Below are positions 37,732-46,980 of a DNA stretch of 64,000 bases, in pieces (position 1 is the first letter of the stretch; every line of letters begins with the position of its first letter). The notes under the pieces were generated by a model. It did not search any database. It was given only the letters and a program-made list of their open reading frames with translations, and had not been told where the DNA came from. The DNA lies in the NCBI GenBank assembly GCA_022376465.1, contig JACDTU010000001.1, positions 2,542,001 to 2,606,000 on the forward strand, in the 5' to 3' direction. The translations under genes and the position numbers were made by a program. Origin of the DNA: Cubamyces lactineus (lineage: Eukaryota; Basidiomycota; Agaricomycetes; Polyporales; Polyporaceae).

Positions 37732-38215
37732 CTATGCCACATCCTTCTGCTCCCTGTACTCCTTCGCCCACTGCGGAGAATGTTAGGGGATACAAAGAGT
37801 ACTAAGGGGATAATTTTACGCACTCTCATAGATGGTATAGGCCTGATTGGTTGTACAGTCCGCTTCTGCCGTAGGTTATACGACTTTAGGAGCACGTCAT
37901 CATGAGTAGTAATGACCCACGCACCTCCTTATCCGCGCTGATGGTGAATACACCGTACGCAACAGTGAGAATGCCAGCGAAAGCAATTGCAGTGTTGGTC
38001 TTCCAGTTCGACGGCCGCGTCCACCAGCCACCTACGAGTACATGAGTTGAGGACGGACCGGAGGACGATTGTCAACAAGTCGTGCGAATTGACAGAGTAC
38101 TTACCAGCTGGCGACCAGACCTCCTTGGGGTAGGGATATCTCGCTCCTCCGCCCTGTAATTTTCGTGTCAGGCCTTCAGACGAGCCACAGAGCATTCAAA
38201 ACGCGAGCAGACCAT
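37732..38215 (-). CDS. Small single-helix protein (YPYPKxVWSPAGGWW family)
   Basis: The spliced product is about 80 residues. It starts MGGGARYPYPKEVWSPAGGW, continues TRPSNWKTNTAIAFAGILTV with one hydrophobic helix, then KRTVQPIRPIPSMRWAKEY, and ends REQKDVA. I remember this short family as widely conserved in fungi and probably mitochondrial, but I cannot assign a function. The first exon seems to be the ATG alone (38213-38215). A GT at once opens a 59-bp intron (38154-38212) ending in ACAG before GGCGGAGGAGCG. Two further introns split AGG and the PSMR/WAKEY junction. The gene is divergent from PEX3 with 199 bp between start codons. Confidence 0.75.
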
Positions 38216-38414
38216 GTTTGTCGGAAGGTAGGATGGTGGTGGAAGGAAAGGTTTGGCGCGAGCGGCCGAGAGGGAGAGCACGTGTTTGGCAGCGCCGGCG
38301 ACCTGCCCAGTGCACGCCCGGCGGCAGCGCGGAGGCCTCCTCGACAAGTGGGTCGATGAACTTGTGGACGCCCGCTCACTGCTCTTGCTTTCATGCCACC
38401 ACGACCTGCTCGGA
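38216..38414. promoter_or_regulatory. Divergent promoter between the small one-helix gene and PEX3
   Basis: Only 199 bp separate the two start codons, so both 5' leaders and both core promoters must lie here. No clear TATA box is seen on either strand, as is common for housekeeping genes. Confidence 0.5.
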
Positions 38415-40386
38415 ATGTTCAATGCCCTAGGAAACTACTTCAGTGAGCGGCGACGCGGACTCTCGAAAGCGGCAGGATATGTCGGCGGCGCGTACTTCAT
38501 CGGGCGTTATGTCTCTGCACGGCTAGAGGACGTCCGGAATTCCATCCTTCAGGAGCGTGCCGCGCGAGAAAAGTGGGTCATACTGCGCGTATCGTTCGTC
38601 TGAAGATGCATGCTTAGCTTCGGATAATTGCACCCCCAGTCTGCGACGGAGATTTGAACAAAACCAGCAAGACATATCCTTCACCGTAATGGCACTGCTT
38701 CCTACCTTGGGTGCTCACATCTTGCAAGAGATGGACGTAGAGGGGGTCACACAGGAATTGCAGTCTTACTCAAGAGCATCGAAGGAGCGTTTGGAGATTC
38801 AACCACCGTCTGTGCCCTCCGAGTCATCGAGCGTGGACCACTCTCGTGGACAGGATACAGACATACGATCCGACAACGGCTCCGTGTCTGTGATTTCGTC
38901 CAACGATGGTGCTGCTACGGAACTGTCTGCATCTTCAGCAAGCTGGGTCGACCAAGTCTCGTCCATGCAGTCTTCGCAGGTGTCCCAGGCGTCGGTTGAC
39001 TCCGCCGGCAACGACACCACTTCCACCTCCCCCAAATCCAGTGTAGGAGCAGACTTGTCGGATTCCATCTTGACCACAAGTTCAATGTCGAGCTCCGCCG
39101 TCCCCGGTCCCTCGAATGCATCAGTAAGTGTCTTGTTACTGGTTCAGTCCGTGTCTCATTACTTTCAGTCGGCTCCCAGCGCCCACCTCGAGTCTCTGAG
39201 CCCCGTCACCAGAAGTAAAGCCGAGCTGTGGAGAGAAGTAAAGATGCTGAGTATGTACATACTGTGCATCCTTCTGGAGCGGGAACTGACACTATGACAG
39301 CATTTACGCGGACATTGACTGTTATATACTCTATTACCCTCCTATCCCTGTTCACGCACATCCAACTCAGCATACTAGGTCGAGCCAAGTACATTCAATC
39401 CCTAATACAGCAAGAACGTGACGAGAGGATACGCGACCAGCTGGAATACAGCACGTCCGTATACTCGCTGTTCTGGGGTGACCGGAGTCTCGAGGATATC
39501 GACACTGACATTCTCGAGGAATCTGAGACCGTAAGCGAGGAGACCGAGAGGAAATTCCTGACCCTCAGTTGGTGGATCCTGCATGTTGGTTGGAAGGATG
39601 TTGGTGAGCGAGTTCGACGGGGAGTCGAGGAGGTCTTTGAGGGGTACGCGCTTTCATCTCTCTGAGTCGACACATAGAAGTCACTCAAAGACGCTTCACC
39701 ACAGTGTGTCTTTGAAGACGAAGCTGAACGCCGCGGAACTGCATCGTCTGATCAACGATGTCCGTCGTAGAGTCGAACATGAAGTGACATTTGAGGGCAA
39801 AGAGCGCCGCATCAAGTACGTTCGCGATCCCGTGCCCGTATCTCTGGTTTCATAGTGCCCCACGGGAATTGACGTATCCATCTGGCAGCTTCCTGTCGAC
39901 ACTGCTTCCGCCAACGGCGGAGACACTGCAGCATGTGCTCACACAGGGCGGCATCCCTCCGTGGTTGGCAACAGCGCATGACCCTAAATTCAACGCATTC
40001 CTCGACGAGACGCGCACACATCTTACATCCGGCTCTTTCGACCGCGTGCTTGAGGTGTGCCTGGACCAGGCGATGGAGGTCTTGTTTCAAGGAGTGGAGA
40101 AGAACGTCTTTGGCTCGCACAACGAGCAGGGCGATCTGATGATGGGCCAGGAACCGAGAGAGAGGTTGGCTGCTATGCTTCCTGGTCTAGCCAGGTGGTG
40201 CCACCTTGCCTTGGAGGGACTGCCCAATGAGCTTGTCGATGTGCGTACGCCTTTGATCCCTTACTTGTTTGTGTTAACGAAGGCCTGTCGCACTTGTCTT
40301 CTCCCTCGCAGGCTTTGGCAGATGTCAGGGAAGTCTCGGCGTTCTCAGCAATTATTTATACCAGCTACGAGGGCCGCTTTCGGTAA
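38415..40386 (+). CDS. PEX3: Peroxin-3, peroxisomal membrane biogenesis factor
   Basis: The start MFNALGNYFSERRRGLSKAA continues GYVGGAYFIGRYVSARLEDV, the PEX3 N-terminal membrane anchor. LRRRFEQNQQDISFTVMALL follows after the first intron, the conserved block following the anchor. Later exons give RTLTVIYSITLLSLFTHIQL (second hydrophobic segment), ILGRAKYIQSLI, FLTLSWWILHVGWKDVGERV, and the C-terminal ALADVREVSAFSAIIYTSYE before TAA at 40384-40386. PEX3 sits in the ER and peroxisome membrane, recruits PEX19 and inserts peroxisomal membrane proteins. A Ser-rich spacer of about 130 residues between the two hydrophobic parts is longer than in yeast. Several short introns interrupt the gene. It looks intact. 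Confidence 0.93.
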
Positions 40387-41068
40387 TGCATCTATAGTAT
40401 TATTATCCATCCTTACCGGCTTGTTTCTCCTTGGTTTCAAGATTCGGAACAGCATCAGCAACGAACCGCAATACGGAGGAGACACATACGAGGCTCCTAC
40501 CCCATTGATATTGCTGTCTTGCTCACCGGTCCGACGCTCACCGCTGCCATGACGGCACCGTTCCCAAGAATCTTTCAATCTCTCACCCTTTCACTTGCTC
40601 GCACTGTTGTGCGCTGCTTCTACGCCATCCGCATACACACGCCAGTCCCACACAAATGCTGCGCACTCTCCAGGGTGGATTTGTTTACTGGCGTGTAAGG
40701 TGCGGGCGGCCCTTCTGCGTCTCGTCTTGCCGTTCAAGCTCATCCGGGTGTCGTTCTTGGGCTTCGCACACACTGCTGTCAATGTGGACCCATGTGCACG
40801 TATGGACAGCGTCCCCGCATCCGTGCTATGTGCATCGTTGTACCAGTGCGTCGAATCCACTGTTGTCACGGCGTGTCAACATAGGTGAGCATCACCCTAA
40901 TCCTTCCATGCTCGGGCCGTAAGCCTACCTGAATGCCGCGGCGTCTTAGCCCAGGAATGTGCGTCGACGATCCCGAAGACGTCGAAGTGAATCCCGGCTT
41001 GAGGCACCAAGGTCTTTCGTCCCGTGACAGTCATTGGCAGCGACGAGTTGACTTCGTCTTCTTCCGGG
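40387..41068. other. PEX3 3' flank up to the LINE insertion site
   Basis: No gene recognised. Together with 52636-53250 it would form about 1.3 kb of DNA between two convergent genes before the LINE inserted. Confidence 0.45.
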
Positions 41069-41084
41069 TTCTCAGCCTCTCTCT
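41069..41084. repeat. Target-site duplication, copy next to the LINE 3' end
   Basis: TTCTCAGCCTCTCTCT, identical in all 16 bases and in the same direction as 52620-52635. It abuts the LINE poly(A), read as T's on the plus strand. This is what target-primed reverse transcription leaves. Confidence 0.88.
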
Positions 41085-41217
41085 TTTTTTTTTAGTGGTG
41101 CCTGGCGGGCGCGAGCATCTTAATACTCTTCCCGCCAGTGGTGCGAGACAGCGAGGACAGGGCCCTCTATGTCACCAGGGGGAAATGCAGTTACGCACGT
41201 CGTGTGGGACTCCAAGA

Positions 41218-44200
41218 TCAGACTTGCCTACCCACTAAAACCCCCGAACGTCGCACCCAGTTGCTCAGACGGTCAATGTCCGGGTCAAGCAACGGCTCCC
41301 AAGTCGATTCTACGACGCTAACTGGCAGCGGTCTCCGGCCCGGAAGGGCTAGGCGGGTGCGCTGTTGGTCGAGCCATAGCCGCTTATCGAGCGCAGCTGC
41401 CCATCTAGAGTTCAGAGCACGGGAACTATGTACGCGATGCGGCTCCTGCTGCCACTGGATGACCCTTTCGCACCTGGCAGTCCAGACCGCATGTGCGGTC
41501 TCGCTGAGGACGATCCTTGTCAGGCGGGTAGCAGCACGTCGTTCCTCTCCGTTGTCACCTTCAACGGTCAGCGCCGGTGCCCCCAGATACAGGCCAAGAC
41601 ACGGTGTGGGAGGGAGGCACACCCCAGCACGCTGCAAAGCACGACGCGCACTCTCCCACATCTCCCGCTGTCCCGGCGCGGCACATTTCGTCAGGATGTG
41701 GGTCATATCGTCGGTGACACCGCACACCGAGCAGACAGCGCGCCCCTCGGCGCCAGGTATCATTGCCCAGAAACTGCCAACACGGTACGCGCCATGGAGG
41801 GTTTTCCAGATAAAGTCGCGAACCTTGGGTTCCACCACGTCATTACGGAGGCTGCTCCAGAGTGCCTTCGGGGTGAGTGCATGGCCAGACCAGCGCTGCA
41901 CCTCGTCAATGACCGCTTTGACCCGCTTCGCAGTCGCATCGGTTACTGCTCGTTGTTGCGAGAGGGTGATGGCTCGGTAGGCCAGTCTTTGCGTGAGGCT
42001 TGCCATTTCGACGCCGCATTTGAGGAAACGGCGCGGCGCAGGCAGGTGAAGCGGGAGGTGAGGTCGCGCCTTGCGGGCCCCTTCTTTCGCGAGGCGGTCC
42101 GCGCCGTCATTACCCCGCTCGCCAGAGTGACCTTTAACCCAACGGAAAGTGGTGGCCGCACTTCGCGTGCGCAGGAGTGCCACCAGCTCCTGAAGAAGGT
42201 CAGAGTTGCTTACGTCAACCCAGCCATCTCTTTCCCAATTCGGTAACCACTTAGTCATCCCGTCGACGACGTATTTTGAATCCGTAACAATGTGCATCGC
42301 AGCAAAGGGGGGCACTACACGGTGCGCCATGATCACCGCATAGATCTCAGCGGTTTGGTTCGTTTGGTGTTCTCCAGGGACCTGTTCGCTAGCGTTTCGC
42401 TCATCCGCCGTCCCAAACCAGATGCCGCTCCCGGCCACTGCATCGGTACGCCCGTTCCGATCGCAGGAGCCATCCGTGTAAACCTCAACCTCCTCCTCGC
42501 CGAGCACAAAGGGTTGCTTCAGGCGGCACGCAGGAAGGTCCAGACGGGGGTACAGGCAGAAGGCGCGAAACGCCATTGCTACCGGGAGGGATTGCGTGAT
42601 GCTCGGGTTAAAGACCACTTGGCCACCGTCTTCCCGCTCTTCCTCATTTCTCCTCAGCCTAGTTCTCGACAGAGAGAGGCCATCGCCAGGCGAGGGGTCC
42701 GTCGGGTGCCATTTAGAATGGAGTCGCTTCGCCAACTTTTGCGCTGCCAGGGCACATCGGTGTGGGTTGTCACAGTTTCGGTCAATACGGTCGCTCACAC
42801 ACGGCAGGCAATCGCACTCTGCAGACGCCTTGTGTTCGGTGCGTTGGCGCGCAAGTCTCTGGGCAATCCGGAGGCACTGTCCCACAGTCGCCATGGTGTG
42901 GTTGCGGCGCAGGCAGGTAGCAGAGGCGGTTTTCGCTATGTCACGTCCCTCGGTCAAGGCAAAATGGTACCAGATAGGCATCGCCAATCGCAGCTCCCGA
43001 GACGGTTTCGCAACATCAAGTCGCACGTTGTATTTCTTTGCGCATTTTATCATTCGGGCGAGGTAGTCCGGGAGTCGATCGCGTGCCCGCGTACTAACGT
43101 TCCAGGTTTGCAGGAAGGAGTTAAGTCGCGCATCTGCCGCCGTGCGGCGGGAGTCGTAGTCCACAGCCCGCGCCAGCAGGACGTCCGCAAGCGCCGCCCA
43201 GGCAGGACGGCTCGGAGCAAGGTGCAGGTACTGCTTCAGCCACATCATGTCGACCGCTTCGTTTCGCGCGTCCAGGTCAATCAGGCGTAGGCCACCGTTC
43301 CCAACATCCATTTGGAGCGAGGTCAAGGCTACCTTCGGCGCTTTTCCCTCTCCCCAGATGAAGGCACGCATCGCTTTGTTCAGCTCGGCTACGACTGCTG
43401 CCGGCATTCCTTGCGCTTTCGCTCGAAACTGTGTTCTCGCACCCAGTTCCATGCCTGCAACCAACTTCTTGCCATGGAGTGTCGGGCGCCGCAAGGCCCA
43501 CTTCGTAAGGTTTGCTTTGATGGTGTCCACAATGGGCCGCCAGGACAGCTGCGGGTCCGCACGGTTGCCGATCCACGCACCAAGCAGTCGAATCGCCTCG
43601 CCATCACGCACAATATGTATTCCATCCTGCACCCGGCTCCCCACAGGGGATAGCCGACGTGTGGCTAGTACACCATTCCTGTACGCCTCAGTGCCTACCG
43701 GGATTACCTCGGTTTTGGGTAAGTTGAACTTCGCTCTAGATCCCCGGCACCACACCGCAGTGATGTCTTCGACAGTGGCGTAGTCGTCCTCCTCACTCAG
43801 GAAGACGGTGGTGTCGTCCGCAAACAGTTTAGCCACCAAACGCTCCGCCGAGCCAGGTACCGGGAACCCTTTGAGGGACGAGCTTCGGAAAGCTGCTGCA
43901 AGTGGCTCGATCGCAAAATCAAAAAGGAGGCATGACATCGGGTCTCCCTGCCGCACACCCCGCACGATCCGGAAAGTTCTGCTCTTGACCCCATTTATGA
44001 TGACGCAACTCACCGCCCGTTCGTACAGGTTCTTCACCGTGTTGATGAAGGTACGGGGGAAATTGGTATGCTCCAACGCTCTCCACAGGTAGGCGTGATC
44101 AATCCGGTCATAGGCCTTTTCCTGGTCCAGGGCCACAATTGCACCATTGACCTCCTCCGCTTCAGCATAGTCAATCATGAGCGTTGCAAGACGGATGTGG

Positions 44201-46251
44201 TCGAAGATGCTCCGACCAGGCACAAAACCAGCCTGATCCGGGTGGATTACTTCCGCAGCGCAGTTCGCCAGGCGCAGGGCAAGGGTGCGCGTCATGATCT
44301 TGTAGTCAGTGTTCAAGAGTGTGATAGGCCTGTAGTTTTCAATGTCACGCTTATCCTTTTTCAGCTTGTACACTGGACAGATCCATCCGTCCGCAAAGGC
44401 AGAGTCTGGGACCACGCCGTACTGCGCAATGTCATTGTAGAGCATGGTGAGGCATTTCGCAACGTCCACACCCCCCGCACCCCGCTTGCTGTCAGACTCG
44501 TACCATCGCACGTAGGCTTTCCATACCTCCGTCTGGAGCCCATCCAAACCTGGCGACTTGTCTGTCGCAGCCGTCTTAATCGCGTCACAGACTTCCTGCC
44601 GCGACAACTTCTTCGCCAGTGCTGCCTTGCTTCTGTTCGACAGGGACTGTTTCATGGGTTGTAGGGCGTCACAAATATATCGGCTATGGTCGTCATCACT
44701 GGCAAGGGGGTCTCGGAACTGTATGGAGTCATAGTGCTCGCTGGCGATATTCGCCATGCGCTTAGAGTGGGCAGTGTACTGGACAGTGGGGGCGCTCGGG
44801 TCCCGCAGCCGAACTATACTCTCCGCACAGAGGACCGTCATCGTGGTGGTACCCGCCGACCTCGTCCATTGCTTGGTCATGGTTTCCTGGTAGAGCCTCT
44901 GCTTTACCGCAACCATCCTCCTTGCCGACTCGAAACGCTTCCGTTCCAGGCGGAGCAGCCGGTCTTGGAGAACCGCCGCGTGGTGCTCCTGCTGCCTCTC
45001 CACTCCATCCTCGCCACCCACATCGGAGGGCGTTGCGGCGAGGGAATTGAGAGTTGCCTGGAGGTCCGCCCGAAGGGCCTCAATCTGTCTCTGCATCCGC
45101 GGGATTTTCTCCTTCGCTCGCGCCCGCACCGCGCGTATCAGGTCTCTCTTAAAGGCGGCATAGATGGTCTGTGGGTTATGCCCATCCGTTCTCGCCATGA
45201 GTGCGTCCATCTCCGTCGCCATCACTGCAGCCAGGCGCTTCATTTCGCCCACTAACTGTTCGTCGGTGAGCAGGTGCTTTGGCATGACCCACCTCCCTTT
45301 CCCCACGAAGGGGGTCCTGTTGTTGTACAGGCTGGCAGTGATCATTTTATGATCCGAGTCGAGGCCCGATTCCTTCATGCCCCAGTCGTCAACCTCCCGT
45401 CCAGGCACCGCACGTGTGTAGATTCGGTCAAGCCGGGATTGACTTCCATTTGCAGCATGGAGATAGGTGAAGGATTTCGCGTTGGGGTTCTGCTCGCGCC
45501 ACCCATCGCGCACTCGTAACTCTTCCACAAGGCCGCGCAGGGCTTCTACCGCGCACGCACTATCCAGTCGCGCAGGAAGTCGGTCAATCGGGTCATCAAC
45601 AACATTAAAGTCGCCAAGGAGGACGTCCACTTGGCGATTTCCCTCTCGCAGGCGGGTACCGCGCAGTGTCTCCCACATCGCGGCATTCTCACGGGCGATG
45701 TTGGGCCCGTACACATTCACAATGCGCAGTGGCCGCTCCTCCGGCCAGTTGAGGTCAAGCATTAGTACACGCCCTGGAATTATCTCCGTTGTCAGACAGT
45801 TAGCGCTTTTCAGGATGCGGCGATTGATCACGAATGCCACACCACATGCGCCTGTTTCATTCCCTGGGTACGCAGAGGGAAAAACACTCATATACTCTCC
45901 GAAGAGGGCGTTCAGTGCCGCCACGCGATCGTCGCTCAGGTGCGTTTCTTGCACAGCGAGCACCGCGATTCGGTTTTCGCGAAGTATTTGATTCACCCTC
46001 ATCCACTTCTCACCGACCCCTCCCAGGCCATCTCTACCAGCTCCTCTCATGTTGAGGGATGCGAGGCGCAGGTACGTTTTCCCATGCCGTACTGCCCGCT
46101 CTCGTTCCGGCTCCTCGTTTTGCAGCCCTCGCGCGCCACCCTGGGGGGCCCGGGGTGGCAGGGCAGGTCCACTACCACAAACGGGGGCAGGATCATCGGG
46201 GCGCGCGCTGGTGGACGAGCGCGACGTTCCTCCCCCACACCCCGCGCGCAT
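41218..46251 (-). CDS. LINE ORF2: AP endonuclease, reverse transcriptase, RNase H
   Basis: 1677 codons without interruption. An APE-type endonuclease occupies about residues 60-305: LNMRG (N67), VQETHL (E102), LLGDFN (D214, N216), SRLDRIY (D275) and SDH (299-301). The reverse transcriptase spans about 620-900: YRPITLLNTDYKI, IVALDQEKAYDRID (catalytic D709), GVRQGDPMSCLLFDFAIEPL and KLFADDTTVF (FADD 810-813). A Cys cluster (AECDCLPC to NPHRC, about 1145-1166) precedes an RNase H at about 1255-1390 with the four acidic residues D1260, E1302, D1324 and D1385. A C-terminal CSVCGVTDDMTHILTKC may bind zinc. The protein nicks the target and copies its own RNA. The first ATG at 46251 is used, but the first ~55 residues are low-complexity, so a later start is possible. 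Confidence 0.95.
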   Translation of the reverse strand: MRAGCGGGTSRSSTSARPDDPAPVCGSGPALPPRAPQGGARGLQNEEPERERAVRHGKTYLRLASLNMRGAGRDGLGGVGEKWMRVNQILRENRIAVLAVQETHLSDDRVAALNALFGEYMSVFPSAYPGNETGACGVAFVINRRILKSANCLTTEIIPGRVLMLDLNWPEERPLRIVNVYGPNIARENAAMWETLRGTRLREGNRQVDVLLGDFNVVDDPIDRLPARLDSACAVEALRGLVEELRVRDGWREQNPNAKSFTYLHAANGSQSRLDRIYTRAVPGREVDDWGMKESGLDSDHKMITASLYNNRTPFVGKGRWVMPKHLLTDEQLVGEMKRLAAVMATEMDALMARTDGHNPQTIYAAFKRDLIRAVRARAKEKIPRMQRQIEALRADLQATLNSLAATPSDVGGEDGVERQQEHHAAVLQDRLLRLERKRFESARRMVAVKQRLYQETMTKQWTRSAGTTTMTVLCAESIVRLRDPSAPTVQYTAHSKRMANIASEHYDSIQFRDPLASDDDHSRYICDALQPMKQSLSNRSKAALAKKLSRQEVCDAIKTAATDKSPGLDGLQTEVWKAYVRWYESDSKRGAGGVDVAKCLTMLYNDIAQYGVVPDSAFADGWICPVYKLKKDKRDIENYRPITLLNTDYKIMTRTLALRLANCAAEVIHPDQAGFVPGRSIFDHIRLATLMIDYAEAEEVNGAIVALDQEKAYDRIDHAYLWRALEHTNFPRTFINTVKNLYERAVSCVIINGVKSRTFRIVRGVRQGDPMSCLLFDFAIEPLAAAFRSSSLKGFPVPGSAERLVAKLFADDTTVFLSEEDDYATVEDITAVWCRGSRAKFNLPKTEVIPVGTEAYRNGVLATRRLSPVGSRVQDGIHIVRDGEAIRLLGAWIGNRADPQLSWRPIVDTIKANLTKWALRRPTLHGKKLVAGMELGARTQFRAKAQGMPAAVVAELNKAMRAFIWGEGKAPKVALTSLQMDVGNGGLRLIDLDARNEAVDMMWLKQYLHLAPSRPAWAALADVLLARAVDYDSRRTAADARLNSFLQTWNVSTRARDRLPDYLARMIKCAKKYNVRLDVAKPSRELRLAMPIWYHFALTEGRDIAKTASATCLRRNHTMATVGQCLRIAQRLARQRTEHKASAECDCLPCVSDRIDRNCDNPHRCALAAQKLAKRLHSKWHPTDPSPGDGLSLSRTRLRRNEEEREDGGQVVFNPSITQSLPVAMAFRAFCLYPRLDLPACRLKQPFVLGEEEVEVYTDGSCDRNGRTDAVAGSGIWFGTADERNASEQVPGEHQTNQTAEIYAVIMAHRVVPPFAAMHIVTDSKYVVDGMTKWLPNWERDGWVDVSNSDLLQELVALLRTRSAATTFRWVKGHSGERGNDGADRLAKEGARKARPHLPLHLPAPRRFLKCGVEMASLTQRLAYRAITLSQQRAVTDATAKRVKAVIDEVQRWSGHALTPKALWSSLRNDVVEPKVRDFIWKTLHGAYRVGSFWAMIPGAEGRAVCSVCGVTDDMTHILTKCAAPGQREMWESARRALQRAGVCLPPTPCLGLYLGAPALTVEGDNGEERRAATRLTRIVLSETAHAVWTARCERVIQWQQEPHRVHSSRALNSRWAAALDKRLWLDQQRTRLALPGRRPLPVSVVESTWEPLLDPDIDRLSNWVRRSGVLVGRQV

Positions 46252-46980
46252 ATGGCCAGGTTGACGTGGGTTCTCCGGGTTTGTGTTCAGGACAGGAATG
46301 TGGTTTGTGTCAGTGGTTGGTCATGTCCCGCTGGGTGCCAACCTACACTCAGCGGTAAGAGGCTTTTAACCTAAAGCCCCGCAGGTGACTATGCATTGGG
46401 GGTCAGTCCGTGTTGCCAGCACGTCCCTTCCCACCGCTTCAGCCTCTCAGCGCGGCTCGTCACGACCTAAACAGGTCTCCGCAGTATGACTGACAGCTTT
46501 CCTGCACACAGGGTCAGTATATGTGGGCTGCCAGTGACCCAGCTGAGGTGGCACCAGGCGCGGTACCCAGCTGCGTTCCGCGACCAGGTGCGGTCACCAC
46601 CCGGTCGGTCGGAGCCATGACGGTTGACCATGCTGCGCACAGGCACGCGTAGGCACGGTGTTGTGCGTCCGAGGCGTCAGGGCAGCGCTCTGCGCCACCT
46701 GACACATGGGAGGGCTACAGCGCCGGCACGTCGCCTGCGGGACACCTCGTGCTCTCTTACTCACATTTGGATACTTGGTCGGGCACACAACAGAACAGAG
46801 CCTTGTGCGGGACGGGGTCTTAGACATTACGACTATGTACGTCACAAACTGAGACTGCCCCAGCAGGCATAGCGCAGGACGAGAAGGGGTAAGGCGGTCC
46901 GGTTCGGGGAGCTCTACAGCAGGGGAAAGTGGAGGCATTCTGACAGGGTGCAGGAGATTGGCGAGGGGTCAGGGTACAGG
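46252..46980 (-). other. LINE inter-ORF gap
   Basis: 729 bp separate the ORF1 stop from the first ORF2 ATG. I see no long open frame and no overlapping stop-start. It may hold a reinitiation or internal entry signal for ORF2 translation, which the sequence alone does not show. Confidence 0.5.

Noticed and set aside
40933..41068. Short plus frame that would read on across the LINE insertion site into the right flank (about 60 codons in all)
   Set aside because: The composition shows no domain or conserved block, and the site lies between two gene 3' ends. I do not regard it as a broken gene.
41138..43290. Long plus-strand frames of 272-332 codons inside the LINE
   Set aside because: They are antisense to ORF2, which has full catalytic motifs; none shows any recognisable domain.
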